A stretch of 64,000 bases of DNA, from the NCBI GenBank assembly GCA_002632265.1, contig NQOV01000006.1, forward strand, positions 41,364-105,363. Direction: 5' to 3'. Below the pieces are notes generated by a model that ran no database searches, had not been told where the DNA came from, and was given only the letters and a program-made list of their open reading frames with translations. The position numbers and the translations under genes were made by a program. This document shows, one piece after another, positions 36,976 through 46,562 of the stretch (position 1 is its first letter; each line of letters begins with the position of its first letter). This stretch comes from Rhodospirillaceae bacterium MC! (GTDB lineage Bacteria > Pseudomonadota > Alphaproteobacteria > MC1).

Positions 36976-39870
36976 TTATTCTTTTGCTCCTGCTTTTACT
37001 AATATTTGGATTATATCTGGATTAGACTTGAAACGTTTAGCGAAGTATAAAGAGGTTTGACCGTGTATATCTTTAGCATTTACATTGGCTTGATGATCTA
37101 GTAAGACGCTAATGAGTTGTGATTTAAGTCTCTCAAATTCCCTTGCTGTATAGGTGCGTCTACTGTTCGCTGACCATTGTGGGTGTGAGACATTATATTT
37201 CATTGCAGCTGCATACATTAAAGGGGTTTGCTTTGCTTTAGTGGCTAGATTGACTTTAGCTCCGGCGTCAATTAACATCTTAACTATCTTAAGGGTAGCA
37301 CCGTCACTTAAGTTATAGTTTTCAATGGCTGAAATTAATGGGCTTTTCCCATCCGAATCTGTTGTGTTAACGTGGACTCCTGCTTTTATCAGCATTTTTG
37401 TTAAGGCTGGAGTTTCTCTTACATGTTTATTATAGGTATTATAGTTTTCAAATATATACGCAAGTGGCGGTTGAGAATCTAAAGGATCATTCACATCGCC
37501 ACCACCGTCGATTAAGGCTTGGATTACATCAAGATCCATATGACACATTATAGCAGAGGCTAATATATTCAAATCGTCATAGGTGGTGATATTACCAGTT
37601 TTAACACCTGATTGCACAAGAAATCTAATTATATCAACAGGGGCTTTCTTCTCATATCTTTTCGTAACTAGTTGTTTATCTACGGCATAGACAAGAGACA
37701 AACCGTCATGGGCTTTGGGGTTTGCTCCTGCTTGGATTAGAGCCTTAACTATTTTAAAGGTGTTATCATTATCAGCATGACTAGTCGCAACACTTAGGGG
37801 ATCTTTATAGACATATTCTTCATTGACTTTCGCTCCTGATTTTATCAGAGAGTTAACCACACTCACATCTTGATCGTGGTTAATGGCGTACATTAATGAA
37901 GTTTTACCTTTTAAATCTTGGTCTTGCGTGCTACTGCCTGCTTTTAATAGTAGATTGATCATATCTTTATTTTTAGTATAGGCGATAGCCGATAATAAGG
38001 GAGTCCTGCCATGTTTATCCGCCAAGCTTAGATCAGGTTTAGCCTGTAAAAGAACCTTTACAAGATCAAATTTATTATGCTTAATTGCCAAGATTAACGG
38101 CAGTTGATCATATTCATTTTTAGCATTAATATCCGCACCGCCTTTTAATGCGGTTTTTAGTGTTTCTGCGGTTACATCATCAATATTATACTCATATATC
38201 AAGGCCTTACTATTGGCAGTTTGCGATTTTAAAGCTTTAATTAACATTGGCATTACTTCGCTTTTATTTTTCAACTTGCTAGCATAGGTAAAAGGCGTGT
38301 TATCCTTATTATTGACAATCACGCTCGCCCCTGCGTCTATTAAGGCTTGTATGATATGGATATCTTGCCCGTTTTTCACGGCCTTTAGTAATAAGGTATC
38401 GCCGTCTTTAGATTTTTTATTGACGTCCACCCCTGCTTTAATAAATAGTTGCAGTATCTTTTTAGTGGGTTTATGATCTATGGCTAACATGAAAGCTTGA
38501 TTTATTTTCTTCGGTTTTGTTTTTAATAACAGAGCGATAACATCAGCATTTAATTTAGGCTTGACCATACAGGCATATTCTAAAGCGTTTAAAGATTTAC
38601 TACTTTCCGCATTAACATCTGCTCCTGCTTGTAAAAAGAATTTGATTACTTTAAGATCAATGGATTTATTATAAATTTCGGGCCAAGTAATGGCGTCTTC
38701 CAATAAAGTGGTATTATCATATGATACTCTTAAATTTATATTTGCACCTGCGTTTACGAGAATCTTAAAAAATTCTACAGACTGATTAGTGTCTATGGCG
38801 TCTTGTAATAGTGTATTATCGGTCTTGCTAACCTTAGCACCTAGTTTTATGAGCGTTCTTAGTACTTCAGGATTCTTATAAAATAAAATAGCATATCTTA
38901 AAGGTGAGTATAACTTACCTTTTGGATAATTTAGTTTAGCCCCTGCCTTAACTAATATTTTAACGATACTTGGCGATTGTTTGTATCTTAAGGCATTTTT
39001 TAAAGGTCTATTAAAATTAAACTTTACATCAGCCCCTGCTTTAAGAAGTGCTTTAAATACTGCAGGATGTTTATTGTATCTACTGGCAAATGTTAAAGGT
39101 GTTTCATAGTCCCTACAATCATTGGGATTAAGTTTTTCTCCTAATTTTATCAGATAGTTAATTGTTTCAGAATTATAATTATTCTTAACAGCATACATTA
39201 ATGGTGTTACCGCATAATTACATTTAACACCGACTTCCGCTCCATATGCTATTAAATATTTAAGGGTTTGTAAGGGTTGATGACTGTTAAGAGCATCAAA
39301 TAACGCCGAATCCGACATCTTCACCCCTTTAGAAATTAATAACTTAACTATTTCGGGACTTTTATTATATTTTATCGCATATGCTAATGAATTATCAGAG
39401 GTATAAGGATTAACCCTCGCATTATTTTCTATTAATAATTTAATTATATCCACATTATTTTTATACTTTACGGCATACATTAAGGGAGTGTTAGATTTTT
39501 CATCTGGATTGTTAATGTCTACTCCATGTTCTAAGAGTAATTGCACCAATTCCATATTATTTGGTTGATATTCTAAAGCATACAGTAAGGATGTTTTTCC
39601 ATATATATCTTCTTTGTTAAGATTCGCCCCCTGTTTCACTAAAAAGCGAATAATATCCATATTCTTTGAGTATCTCACCGCCAACATTAAAGAGGTTACA
39701 GGCCATGTAGGCCTTGTAACATCGATATTTGTACCGTCTTTTAAGATTTGTTTAATTTCTGCTACTGTGATAGTATTGGCGTTTTCCTTGGTAATGAATG
39801 GTTTATCTTGATATTTATTGCAAGCGGTTATTAGAAATAACGTTATAAATATTAGTATTACTTTTCTCAT
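36976..39870 (-). CDS. Large ankyrin-repeat lipoprotein
   Basis: 964 residues made almost wholly of ankyrin repeats (roughly 25 units, with the recurring TPLMYAVKYN and LLKAGADVN patterns). The first residues MRKVILIFITLFLITAC form a lipoprotein signal with Cys17. A lipid-anchored, all-ankyrin protein is unusual, since ankyrin effectors of intracellular bacteria normally lack Sec signals. It could scaffold envelope proteins or, if surface exposed, bind host proteins. It is co-transcribed with the shorter ankyrin gene downstream. Confidence 0.8.
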   Translation of the reverse strand: MRKVILIFITLFLITACNKYQDKPFITKENANTITVAEIKQILKDGTNIDVTRPTWPVTSLMLAVRYSKNMDIIRFLVKQGANLNKEDIYGKTSLLYALEYQPNNMELVQLLLEHGVDINNPDEKSNTPLMYAVKYKNNVDIIKLLIENNARVNPYTSDNSLAYAIKYNKSPEIVKLLISKGVKMSDSALFDALNSHQPLQTLKYLIAYGAEVGVKCNYAVTPLMYAVKNNYNSETINYLIKLGEKLNPNDCRDYETPLTFASRYNKHPAVFKALLKAGADVKFNFNRPLKNALRYKQSPSIVKILVKAGAKLNYPKGKLYSPLRYAILFYKNPEVLRTLIKLGAKVSKTDNTLLQDAIDTNQSVEFFKILVNAGANINLRVSYDNTTLLEDAITWPEIYNKSIDLKVIKFFLQAGADVNAESSKSLNALEYACMVKPKLNADVIALLLKTKPKKINQAFMLAIDHKPTKKILQLFIKAGVDVNKKSKDGDTLLLKAVKNGQDIHIIQALIDAGASVIVNNKDNTPFTYASKLKNKSEVMPMLIKALKSQTANSKALIYEYNIDDVTAETLKTALKGGADINAKNEYDQLPLILAIKHNKFDLVKVLLQAKPDLSLADKHGRTPLLSAIAYTKNKDMINLLLKAGSSTQDQDLKGKTSLMYAINHDQDVSVVNSLIKSGAKVNEEYVYKDPLSVATSHADNDNTFKIVKALIQAGANPKAHDGLSLVYAVDKQLVTKRYEKKAPVDIIRFLVQSGVKTGNITTYDDLNILASAIMCHMDLDVIQALIDGGGDVNDPLDSQPPLAYIFENYNTYNKHVRETPALTKMLIKAGVHVNTTDSDGKSPLISAIENYNLSDGATLKIVKMLIDAGAKVNLATKAKQTPLMYAAAMKYNVSHPQWSANSRRTYTAREFERLKSQLISVLLDHQANVNAKDIHGQTSLYFAKRFKSNPDIIQILVKAGAKE

Positions 39871-39906
39871 AAGGTGGATCGTTTCTTGTTATTGTTATTG
39901 GATAAT

Positions 39907-40869
39907 TTAGTATAAATAAACCTTAATGGTTTCGGCTATGATCTTGGCTAGGTGGACAGGTACGGCATTTCCTATCATTTTGTAGGCGTCATTAATGTTG
40001 GAATATATGAATTGAAAATCGTCTGGAAAGGTTTGGATTCTGGCACATTCTCGCACGGACAAGCGTCTTACATCTTTTATGGGTCCTGAAAATACAAACT
40101 TATCCTTTTGGATTTTAATCATTCCTGGAGAACTATAATGCAAAGGGGCTTGACGCCCACTCGCTTGAATTGTAAAACTGGGCTGGTGGGCGTAGCGTAT
40201 GCGGTTTCTAGACATAAAAATACTAGAAAATGTTCCTGTAACATATTCATTACTATCAAAAGTACTTATTTCTCTATCGAATGGTTTTTGCGGTGGTAAA
40301 TTAGCTAATGCTTGCCTTAAACTAATTTGGTTTTTTTTTGCTCTAGGGAATTCAAAATCGATATCCAATTGAGAAAGAAAGCCCACAATAAAAACTCTTT
40401 CTCTGGTCTGCGGGACATGATAATCGACAGCATTTAACACCTTATAACTAACTGAATAGCCGATGTTTGTTAGGTTTGTTAAGAGATAATTAAAATCATC
40501 AATATGGGTTTTAGAAATAATTCCCTTAACGTTTTCAAATAAAAAAAATTTAGGTCTTACATGAGAAATGACTCTAAGATAGTCATCAATCAACGCTCCA
40601 CGTTTGTCTACTTTGCCTTTCATATTGCCTGCGACGCTCCAACTTTGGCAAGGTGGACCGCCGATAATACCATCGATGTTTTCGGATGGTATTTCTTCAT
40701 TGGGGATTAATGTTATATCTTTATTAGAAAATATAGTATTCGGATGATTATATTCATAGGTTTTTTTTACTTTCTTAGCTTTTTCATTTGCCCATATAAT
40801 ATTAAAGCCTGCTTGGATAAAGCCTAGATCTAAACCTCCAGCACCTGAAAATAATGATATAATATTCAT
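39907..40869 (-). CDS. DNA (cytosine-5) methyltransferase, GGCC type
   Basis: 320-residue m5C methyltransferase with all main motifs: I FSGAGGLDLGF, IV GGPPCQSWS (nucleophile Cys74), VI ENVKG, VIII QTRERVFIVGF and X MIGNAVPVHLA. The target-recognition segment SIFMSRNRIR...FTIQASGRQAPLH closely resembles that of M.HaeIII, which modifies GGCC, so the same target is inferred. It is 10 bases downstream of the R.NgoPII-like gene, which also belongs to a GGCC-recognising family. Confidence 0.94.
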   Translation of the reverse strand: MNIISLFSGAGGLDLGFIQAGFNIIWANEKAKKVKKTYEYNHPNTIFSNKDITLIPNEEIPSENIDGIIGGPPCQSWSVAGNMKGKVDKRGALIDDYLRVISHVRPKFFLFENVKGIISKTHIDDFNYLLTNLTNIGYSVSYKVLNAVDYHVPQTRERVFIVGFLSQLDIDFEFPRAKKNQISLRQALANLPPQKPFDREISTFDSNEYVTGTFSSIFMSRNRIRYAHQPSFTIQASGRQAPLHYSSPGMIKIQKDKFVFSGPIKDVRRLSVRECARIQTFPDDFQFIYSNINDAYKMIGNAVPVHLAKIIAETIKVYLY

Positions 40870-40879
40870 CTTTCTATAA

Positions 40880-41716
40880 TTACCCTTTTATTATGACAAC
40901 ATCAAAAAGATCACTTAAATTATTGGGATTGGGCCATTTACATTCTTCAACTACAAGTTTATCAGAATTTTTTAGCTTAGATAACATCTCTGGAGTTGCT
41001 AGATCGAATTTGTCTTTTTTCATAACTACTAGAATATTATATTCACTGACATCGATATCGGTAAATCTTTTCATTAAAGATAATGGATGTAAAATATTCC
41101 ACATACCTCTAACTCTTAGATCTGTAACCTTTAGCGGATCAATCTCTTTTACTTTTCCTAGTTCTTTAGTTTTTATCATTTTAACATCAGGAATTTCGCT
41201 AACACCAGATTTTATCTGCTTAATTAAACGTTGGTAATATTCTTCATTGGCAGTATAACACGCACCGTCTATGATAAACATAGATTTACAATATTGGTTT
41301 TCCACTTCGCCGATGTAATAAAATAAAGGTTTGATCCAGTTTCCGCCTTCAATTTCTCTTGTATCTGATTTTAATAAGCTATCATTGGCAGAAATTGCAT
41401 CTCTCGGATGAGAACTATTTAAAGGGATTATACTTCTAGTAGTTCTTTTTTTGTTGATCTTAATAGCGTAACTATTATAAAACATCAGATCAGGCGGATT
41501 ATTAGTAGCTCCTTGAAAGGAAAAGATTCTTTGATATTCTTTTAATCTTTCTTGTTTACTGATCTTGTTATTATCAAGAAATAATTCCTTAACAAATTCT
41601 TCAAAATCACCGCCACGGGTTTGTATTAAGCTAGCAGATTCATCGCTATCTCTCACATTAAGTCTATCCAAACTTGCATAGTTTATTATGGATTTAAGTA
41701 TTAAATCAGTACTCAT
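40880..41716 (-). CDS. NgoPII-family restriction endonuclease, probably inactive
   Basis: 278 residues with the layout of the NgoPII endonuclease family (target GGCC). Conserved blocks are NNPPDLMF, LNSSHPRDAI, TKELGKVKEIDPL and LRVRGMWNILHPL. The PD...(D/E)xK catalytic site is damaged: Asp76 of PPD is present, but where family members read AIEVKK this protein reads AIKINKK, so the acidic residue is Lys86 and the lysine is Asn88. Cleavage is therefore doubtful. It precedes the methyltransferase in a two-gene operon. The frame is intact and full length, so loss is by substitution rather than truncation. Confidence 0.82.
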   Translation of the reverse strand: MSTDLILKSIINYASLDRLNVRDSDESASLIQTRGGDFEEFVKELFLDNNKISKQERLKEYQRIFSFQGATNNPPDLMFYNSYAIKINKKRTTRSIIPLNSSHPRDAISANDSLLKSDTREIEGGNWIKPLFYYIGEVENQYCKSMFIIDGACYTANEEYYQRLIKQIKSGVSEIPDVKMIKTKELGKVKEIDPLKVTDLRVRGMWNILHPLSLMKRFTDIDVSEYNILVVMKKDKFDLATPEMLSKLKNSDKLVVEECKWPNPNNLSDLFDVVIIKG

Positions 41717-41943
41717 ATATATATCTCCTAAACTGGTATAAAATTTATAATTTATATGTAAATTATTGTATATGTAGATTGTTGATTGGTTGATTGTTGT
41801 TAACTACTTAATTAAGATATATGATTATATCTTAATATTTGGGCATCGCTCTGCCTTAGCTTCGCTATGCCGTGGTATGTTTTATATAGTATACTATTAT
41901 AGAATATATATCAACAATAAAACCACCGCTTATCAATTATTTC
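41717..41943. other. Short intergenic region with AT-rich hairpin
   Basis: TAAGATATA (41813-41821) and TATATCTTA (41826-41834) form a 9-bp stem between yaaA and the restriction operon. No gene is seen. Confidence 0.4.
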
Positions 41944-42729
41944 TTAAGATTTCTCCTTAACAAAAAGCAAATTATCTTCGTCATATAATTGTAACCCTCC
42001 AAAGTTAAATTTTTTTAATTTTTCCACATTGCATACTTGATTTTGAATAATATAGCGTGCCATCATACCACGATAGCGTTTAACAAACATCCCACATGGC
42101 TTAAGTACGCCATTTACAAGATTCTTAAAATCAGGAGTTATAATTTCCACGGCCATTTTACTTTTATCAAGAACCGAAGAATATTCCACAGACGCAAGAT
42201 TGATAATTTTAGTTATATTATTTTCTTTAATATAAGCATTAAGATCAGCAGTTAGCAACTCGGACCAATATGCGTAAAGATCCGCACCTTGAGAATTTTG
42301 AAGTTTTGTTCCCATTTCTAATCTGTAAGCTTGGATATTATCAAAGGGAGCAAGCAAGCCATATAATCCAGAAAGAATCCGCAAGGCTTTATTAGAATAA
42401 TTTTGCTCTTCTTCCTTTAAAGTACTAGCCTCTAAGCCGATAAATGTATCTCCTTGAAAAGCGTACATTGCTGGCATTAGCTCTAACTTATCTTCTGTAG
42501 ATTTCTCCACATAAGAAAAATCAAGATAACGCTCATAATTTAATTGGGATAACTTTGGCGATATTTTTAATATATCCATGAGTTCTTGAGCGTTATATTT
42601 TTTCATGATCTGTGCCAATTCCCAAGCCTGCTTGCCATATTTAGGAGTGTTGACCTGTCTTTGAACATTTTCAGGTACAAAGCTAGCAAAGTTTATTTTC
42701 TTAGAGGGGGATACAACACTTAAAAACAT
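41944..42729 (-). CDS. yaaA: YaaA peroxide-stress family protein
   Basis: 261 residues, the full length of the UPF0246/DUF328 family. The start MFLSVVSPSKKINF, the block ALRILSGLYGLLAPFD and YRLEMGTKL, and the C-terminal MFVKRYRGMMARYII are family hallmarks. In E. coli YaaA limits intracellular iron and DNA damage during peroxide stress; the same role is inferred. It is expressed alone, 38 bases after the rquA stop. Confidence 0.93.
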   Translation of the reverse strand: MFLSVVSPSKKINFASFVPENVQRQVNTPKYGKQAWELAQIMKKYNAQELMDILKISPKLSQLNYERYLDFSYVEKSTEDKLELMPAMYAFQGDTFIGLEASTLKEEEQNYSNKALRILSGLYGLLAPFDNIQAYRLEMGTKLQNSQGADLYAYWSELLTADLNAYIKENNITKIINLASVEYSSVLDKSKMAVEIITPDFKNLVNGVLKPCGMFVKRYRGMMARYIIQNQVCNVEKLKKFNFGGLQLYDEDNLLFVKEKS

Positions 42730-42767
42730 GGGAATAACAACATAATCACTATAATAAGAGTAAATAT

Positions 42768-43964
42768 TTATTTATCGGATTTAGGCAATGGATTCTTAGA
42801 ATGCCAATGTGCCTTTCCATCTTCTGATTTTGTAATTACCCAACGTTGGAATAAACTACCGAAATATGTTTCTTTTTTAGCCGAATAAATTGGAGCGTCC
42901 AGCCCTAAGATATCAGGAATCTCCATGCCCCATAAATTCATAGCAAACGGTTCTAAAGTTTTGTATATTACCCACATGATAGGTAATAAAGGATGTAATA
43001 AAAATGGCTTATGATAATCAACAACAATCAGATCACCACCGGGCTTTAAGACTCTAAAGGCTTCATTTAGCGTTTTATTTCTCACTTCGATTGGCTGTTC
43101 GTGTAATAACATGAATACATATACTTGATCGTATTTTTCATCTTCAAATGGTAAATCAGAAGAATCCGCAAGATAATAACTCACTCTATCTCCCATAATA
43201 GGATCTAGCTTTCTTTTTGCCGATTTTAACTGGCCTGTAACAATATCGATAACATCCAGAGTAGTTTCTTTATGTAATCTTTTGGCAGTATCGGGCATAA
43301 CGTTCCCATATACGGAAGTTACTTGCAACATTTTTTGTGGTTTTCTAGTTTCAAGCTTATCATATAAAGCTTGAGTTAAACGCTTAGCATTTCCCCATAA
43401 AATAAAATTAACCTTAAAAGGAGTATCCCAAAACTTAATGGCCTTATCATCCACATATGCCCATGAATAGGTATCACTTAAGTACTTAGGAACATTATTT
43501 TCAATACTCGGATCTGTAAAATCAAAGGGCGTAGGGTTACCTTTTTCCACTGGTTTTTTCTCTTCTTGAGTATTATCAGCTTGCGTCTTGTCAGCTTGAG
43601 ATTCTGATTTCAGTTCTTCCACCTTATCAGTTTCTTTTACTTCCAAGTTATCTTTATTGTCTTCCGAATGTTCCATATTAATTCCTTTACTTTCAGATTG
43701 TTGTAATTCTTCTAATTTTTCCGCCTTAGTGGCTTGTGTATTAGCTGTAGGTTTGGTTGTAGATTTGTTAGTTGTTGTAGTTTTCTTGCTAGAATCTTTC
43801 TTCTTGTCTTCAGATTGATTATTGGCAGATTTTTTACTTGTGTTCTTTTTGCTTACAGATTTTGCCTCTTTAGATTTCGAATCTTTTTTCTTTTTATTGT
43901 TGTCAGATACGTTAAGATCTTTATTCTCACCTTTATTATCTTCTGTGTTGCTAGTCTTCACCAT
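42768..43964 (-). CDS. rquA: Rhodoquinone biosynthesis methyltransferase-like protein with Lys-rich extension
   Basis: Residues ~155-398 match RquA, the SAM-fold protein that converts ubiquinone to rhodoquinone: VPKYLSDTYSWAYVD, FKVNFILWGNAKRL, FMLLHEQPIEVRNKTL, VVDYHKPFLLHPLLP and LEPFAMNLWG are its distinctive blocks, different from UbiE/UbiG. Rhodoquinone serves fumarate reductase in anaerobic respiration. Residues 1-~150 are a low-complexity tract rich in Lys, Ser, Thr, Asn and Asp that is absent from known RquA and probably disordered. An internal ATG in GINMEHSEDN (about residue 97) is a possible alternative start. The gene is divergent from nnr. Confidence 0.85.
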   Translation of the reverse strand: MVKTSNTEDNKGENKDLNVSDNNKKKKDSKSKEAKSVSKKNTSKKSANNQSEDKKKDSSKKTTTTNKSTTKPTANTQATKAEKLEELQQSESKGINMEHSEDNKDNLEVKETDKVEELKSESQADKTQADNTQEEKKPVEKGNPTPFDFTDPSIENNVPKYLSDTYSWAYVDDKAIKFWDTPFKVNFILWGNAKRLTQALYDKLETRKPQKMLQVTSVYGNVMPDTAKRLHKETTLDVIDIVTGQLKSAKRKLDPIMGDRVSYYLADSSDLPFEDEKYDQVYVFMLLHEQPIEVRNKTLNEAFRVLKPGGDLIVVDYHKPFLLHPLLPIMWVIYKTLEPFAMNLWGMEIPDILGLDAPIYSAKKETYFGSLFQRWVITKSEDGKAHWHSKNPLPKSDK

Positions 43965-44099
43965 TGATTAATACCTTGAGTTTATGATTTAACGTAATTA
44001 AATACAAATATATCATAATAAAGTTTACTTGTAAATAGAAATTTGATATTATTCTTTATAGAATATTTCTATTGACAAAAAAATACATAAGGTTGGCAA

Positions 44100-45635
44100 A
44101 TGATTCCCATATTTGATTTAGAACAATGCTTAAAACTCGACGAACACATCGAACTAGCAGAACTTACCAAAAACGATATCGCCCAAGATTCGGCAAAGGA
44201 AATAGCTAAATATCTACTGGAAAACACAGAGGGTTCTGTACTCTGCCTAGTAGGATCAAGCTATAAGGGGGTAATAAACATAATCGTGGCCGATATTTTA
44301 CAAAAAAATAATCGAGAAGTATCCCTATTGCCGATAATTTGGGAAAAGGATCACATCGCCAAAAACCTCTTAAAATCGAGCGGAGTAAAAACGCATAAAT
44401 CCGTAATATCCGTTGACCTTTTATTACAAAACAAGATCATAGTAGATGGTATCTTCGATATTGATGATGATCTACAAAATGTAACACCCAGTATATATAA
44501 TGTGATTGAAGATGTTAATGAAGCGAAAAAGCTCTCAAAAGTCTCACAAGAAACTCGCATATATGTAATAAGTATTGATATACCGTCAGGAATAGACGTC
44601 CAAACAGGTCGCATGATCGGAAAACATGCCATTGAGGCCGACGCTACCCTAACATTACAGATCCTAAAACAAGGCTTATTGCTGGATCAAGGAATCCAAT
44701 CTTCAGGGAATATCGCCGTGCTTGATATTGGCTTATCGGAATTCACATCCTTTTTAAAAAGCGATGCTTTATTGAATGATCCGTCTTTATGGATATCAGA
44801 TCTTAAACCACCGCAATTTAATTCCAATAAATACACTCGTGGACACGTACTATTTTTAGGTGGTCAGCTAGCGGGATCTGTGAAGATATCCGCCGAATCG
44901 GCTCGCCGTGCAGGGGCTGGCATGGTTACAATTGCCTATCTTGAAGAGTATGAGCAATTCTACACCAACACCCCCGAGGGGATTACCTTAATTAAATTAT
45001 CAGGATCGGAAAAGGAAAAAGTTACTCAATGGTCTAAAATCGCCACATCTAAGAACATAGGCTCTATAGTATTGGGTTGTGGATTATATGCCAATAAGTT
45101 TACTCAAAATATAGTACTAACCACTCTTGAGGCCATAACCCTAAATAACGCCAAACTAACCCTTGACGGCGGGGCCTTACTGGCTTTCACTCGCAATCAT
45201 CTTTTTCAAGATCTTTATAAGAACATCAAAAAATCTTCATCAGATGTTATCCTTACTCCTAACATGAGCGAATTTTACAAGATGTTTGAACCCTATATGA
45301 ATCTTAAAAAAGATATTATAAAGCTAGTGGAAGAAGCTACGCTTATCACAGGAGCTTATATCGTGCTAAAGGGGAGTATAACCGCCATATCTAACCCTGC
45401 TACACCGCAGGTAATACTTAACAATCACTCAAGCTTTTGGATGTCCACTCGTGGAGTTGGGGATTCTTTGGCAGGAGTTATCGGAGCATTATCCACTCAA
45501 ATGCCCACTTTAACGGCCATATCAGCAGGAGTCTGGATTCATGGAGACGCAGGAATCGAATCAGGAGCTTATATGCTTTCGGAAGACTTACCGTTTTTCA
45601 TAAAAAAAACCATGGAAAAACTTATAGTTATCTAA
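44100..45635 (+). CDS. nnr: Bifunctional NAD(P)H-hydrate repair enzyme
   Basis: 511 residues: N-terminal NnrE (epimerase) domain, residues 1-~220, and C-terminal NnrD (ADP/ATP-dependent dehydratase) domain, residues ~235-510. Together they repair damaged NADHX/NADPHX. The dehydratase is well conserved (KYTRGHVLFLGG, VLTPNMSEFYK, RGVGDSLAGVIGAL with the catalytic Asp). The epimerase keeps DIPSGIDVQTG but its usual GxGNNGGDG loop has become LVGSSYKGVINI, so epimerase activity is doubtful. It is transcribed alone from the region shared with rquA. Confidence 0.9.
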   Translation: MIPIFDLEQCLKLDEHIELAELTKNDIAQDSAKEIAKYLLENTEGSVLCLVGSSYKGVINIIVADILQKNNREVSLLPIIWEKDHIAKNLLKSSGVKTHKSVISVDLLLQNKIIVDGIFDIDDDLQNVTPSIYNVIEDVNEAKKLSKVSQETRIYVISIDIPSGIDVQTGRMIGKHAIEADATLTLQILKQGLLLDQGIQSSGNIAVLDIGLSEFTSFLKSDALLNDPSLWISDLKPPQFNSNKYTRGHVLFLGGQLAGSVKISAESARRAGAGMVTIAYLEEYEQFYTNTPEGITLIKLSGSEKEKVTQWSKIATSKNIGSIVLGCGLYANKFTQNIVLTTLEAITLNNAKLTLDGGALLAFTRNHLFQDLYKNIKKSSSDVILTPNMSEFYKMFEPYMNLKKDIIKLVEEATLITGAYIVLKGSITAISNPATPQVILNNHSSFWMSTRGVGDSLAGVIGALSTQMPTLTAISAGVWIHGDAGIESGAYMLSEDLPFFIKKTMEKLIVI

Positions 45636-45651
45636 TAAACAAAATAATTTC

Positions 45652-45680
45652 TTGCATTTGTGAGTACGATAATATATCAT
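45652..45680 (+). promoter_or_regulatory. Possible promoter of tRNA-Leu
   Basis: TTGCAT (45652-45657), 17-base spacer, TATCAT (45675-45680), about 70 bases before the tRNA. The -10 is 5/6 and the -35 only 3/6; the same TTGCAT -35 precedes the porin. Confidence 0.4.
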
Positions 45681-45753
45681 AATTACATAAGAATGCAAAC
45701 GAGATACCTTAACACCTATTAAGATATCGCTTGAGTTTTCTCTTCATATATAT

Positions 45754-45838
<85 letters not shown>

Positions 45839-45848
45839 ATATAAAAGG

Positions 45849-45882
45849 ATAGTATCTTAATTTTTTAAGATACTATTTTTTT
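45849..45882 (+). terminator. Terminator of tRNA-Leu
   Basis: A 12-bp perfect stem (ATAGTATCTTAA with TTAAGATACTAT), TTTT loop and a run of T immediately after, 11 bases beyond the tRNA. Confidence 0.88.
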
Positions 45883-45944
45883 GTCTTTAAGAATAACTTG
45901 AAATCATCATAAAAATAGACTATAATCAAGATTAATCGAGAATC

Positions 45945-46088
45945 AAGAGATGTGAAAATGAACTTCAAGGGATAAAAAAATTAATTAAGATGTGCCTTAA
46001 TTTAGGACGTACATGTACTTTAAGTTTATCTTAGCCCTTATTTTCTTAGCCCTTATTTTAAGACATATGAGCTAATTTTCCCTATCCC
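45945..46088. repeat. Inverted-repeat rich spacer
   Basis: TCAAGGGATA near 45970 pairs with TATCCCTTG at about 46082-46090, and TTAGCCCTTATTTT occurs twice in tandem between them. It ends in the ribosome-binding region of the next gene. Relation to the other extragenic hairpins is possible but weak. Confidence 0.4.
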
Positions 46089-46106
46089 TTGCAAAGGATT
46101 ATAATA

Positions 46107-46499
46107 ATGCAATATATACGAGACAATTGGAACGGTAAACTTTCTTTAAAGCTTACATTCTACTTTAATTTTATAGCAGTGGACTTGGTGGCACTTTTAC
46201 CATGGGTACACATGCACAAATCAAGTATCAATGATAATTCTTACGATTTAATGATATATCTATTTATCGTGCTATTAATTACTTGCTGGTCGGCGGTTGG
46301 CGTCTTTAACTGCGTAGCTAGAATCGGCAAGACAAAAAGCACGAAGAATCAATCTCTGTCATTTTTTGAAAAAATAGCTCTTGTTATTGCTTTATTATGG
46401 TTAATAGCTGTTATCTTTCAAGCCTATAGTAGTATTAAAACTTCCAACGAAGAATTCTTACATCATAAGCATAAAACAACTCTAACCATTCAACAATAG
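46107..46499 (+). CDS. Small inner-membrane protein
   Basis: 130 residues with three hydrophobic helices (around FYFNFIAVDLVALLPW, YLFIVLLITCWSAVGVF and ALVIALLWLIAVIF) and a polar C-terminal tail. I recognise no family. The ATG at 46107 has GCAAAGGATT upstream, better than the in-frame TTG at 46089. It is followed by grxB after 63 bases. Confidence 0.65.
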   Translation: MQYIRDNWNGKLSLKLTFYFNFIAVDLVALLPWVHMHKSSINDNSYDLMIYLFIVLLITCWSAVGVFNCVARIGKTKSTKNQSLSFFEKIALVIALLWLIAVIFQAYSSIKTSNEEFLHHKHKTTLTIQQ

Positions 46500-46562
46500 C
46501 TATTCAACAATAGCCATTCAATATCAACACTCAACCACCAAACAATAAGTAAGGATCACAAA

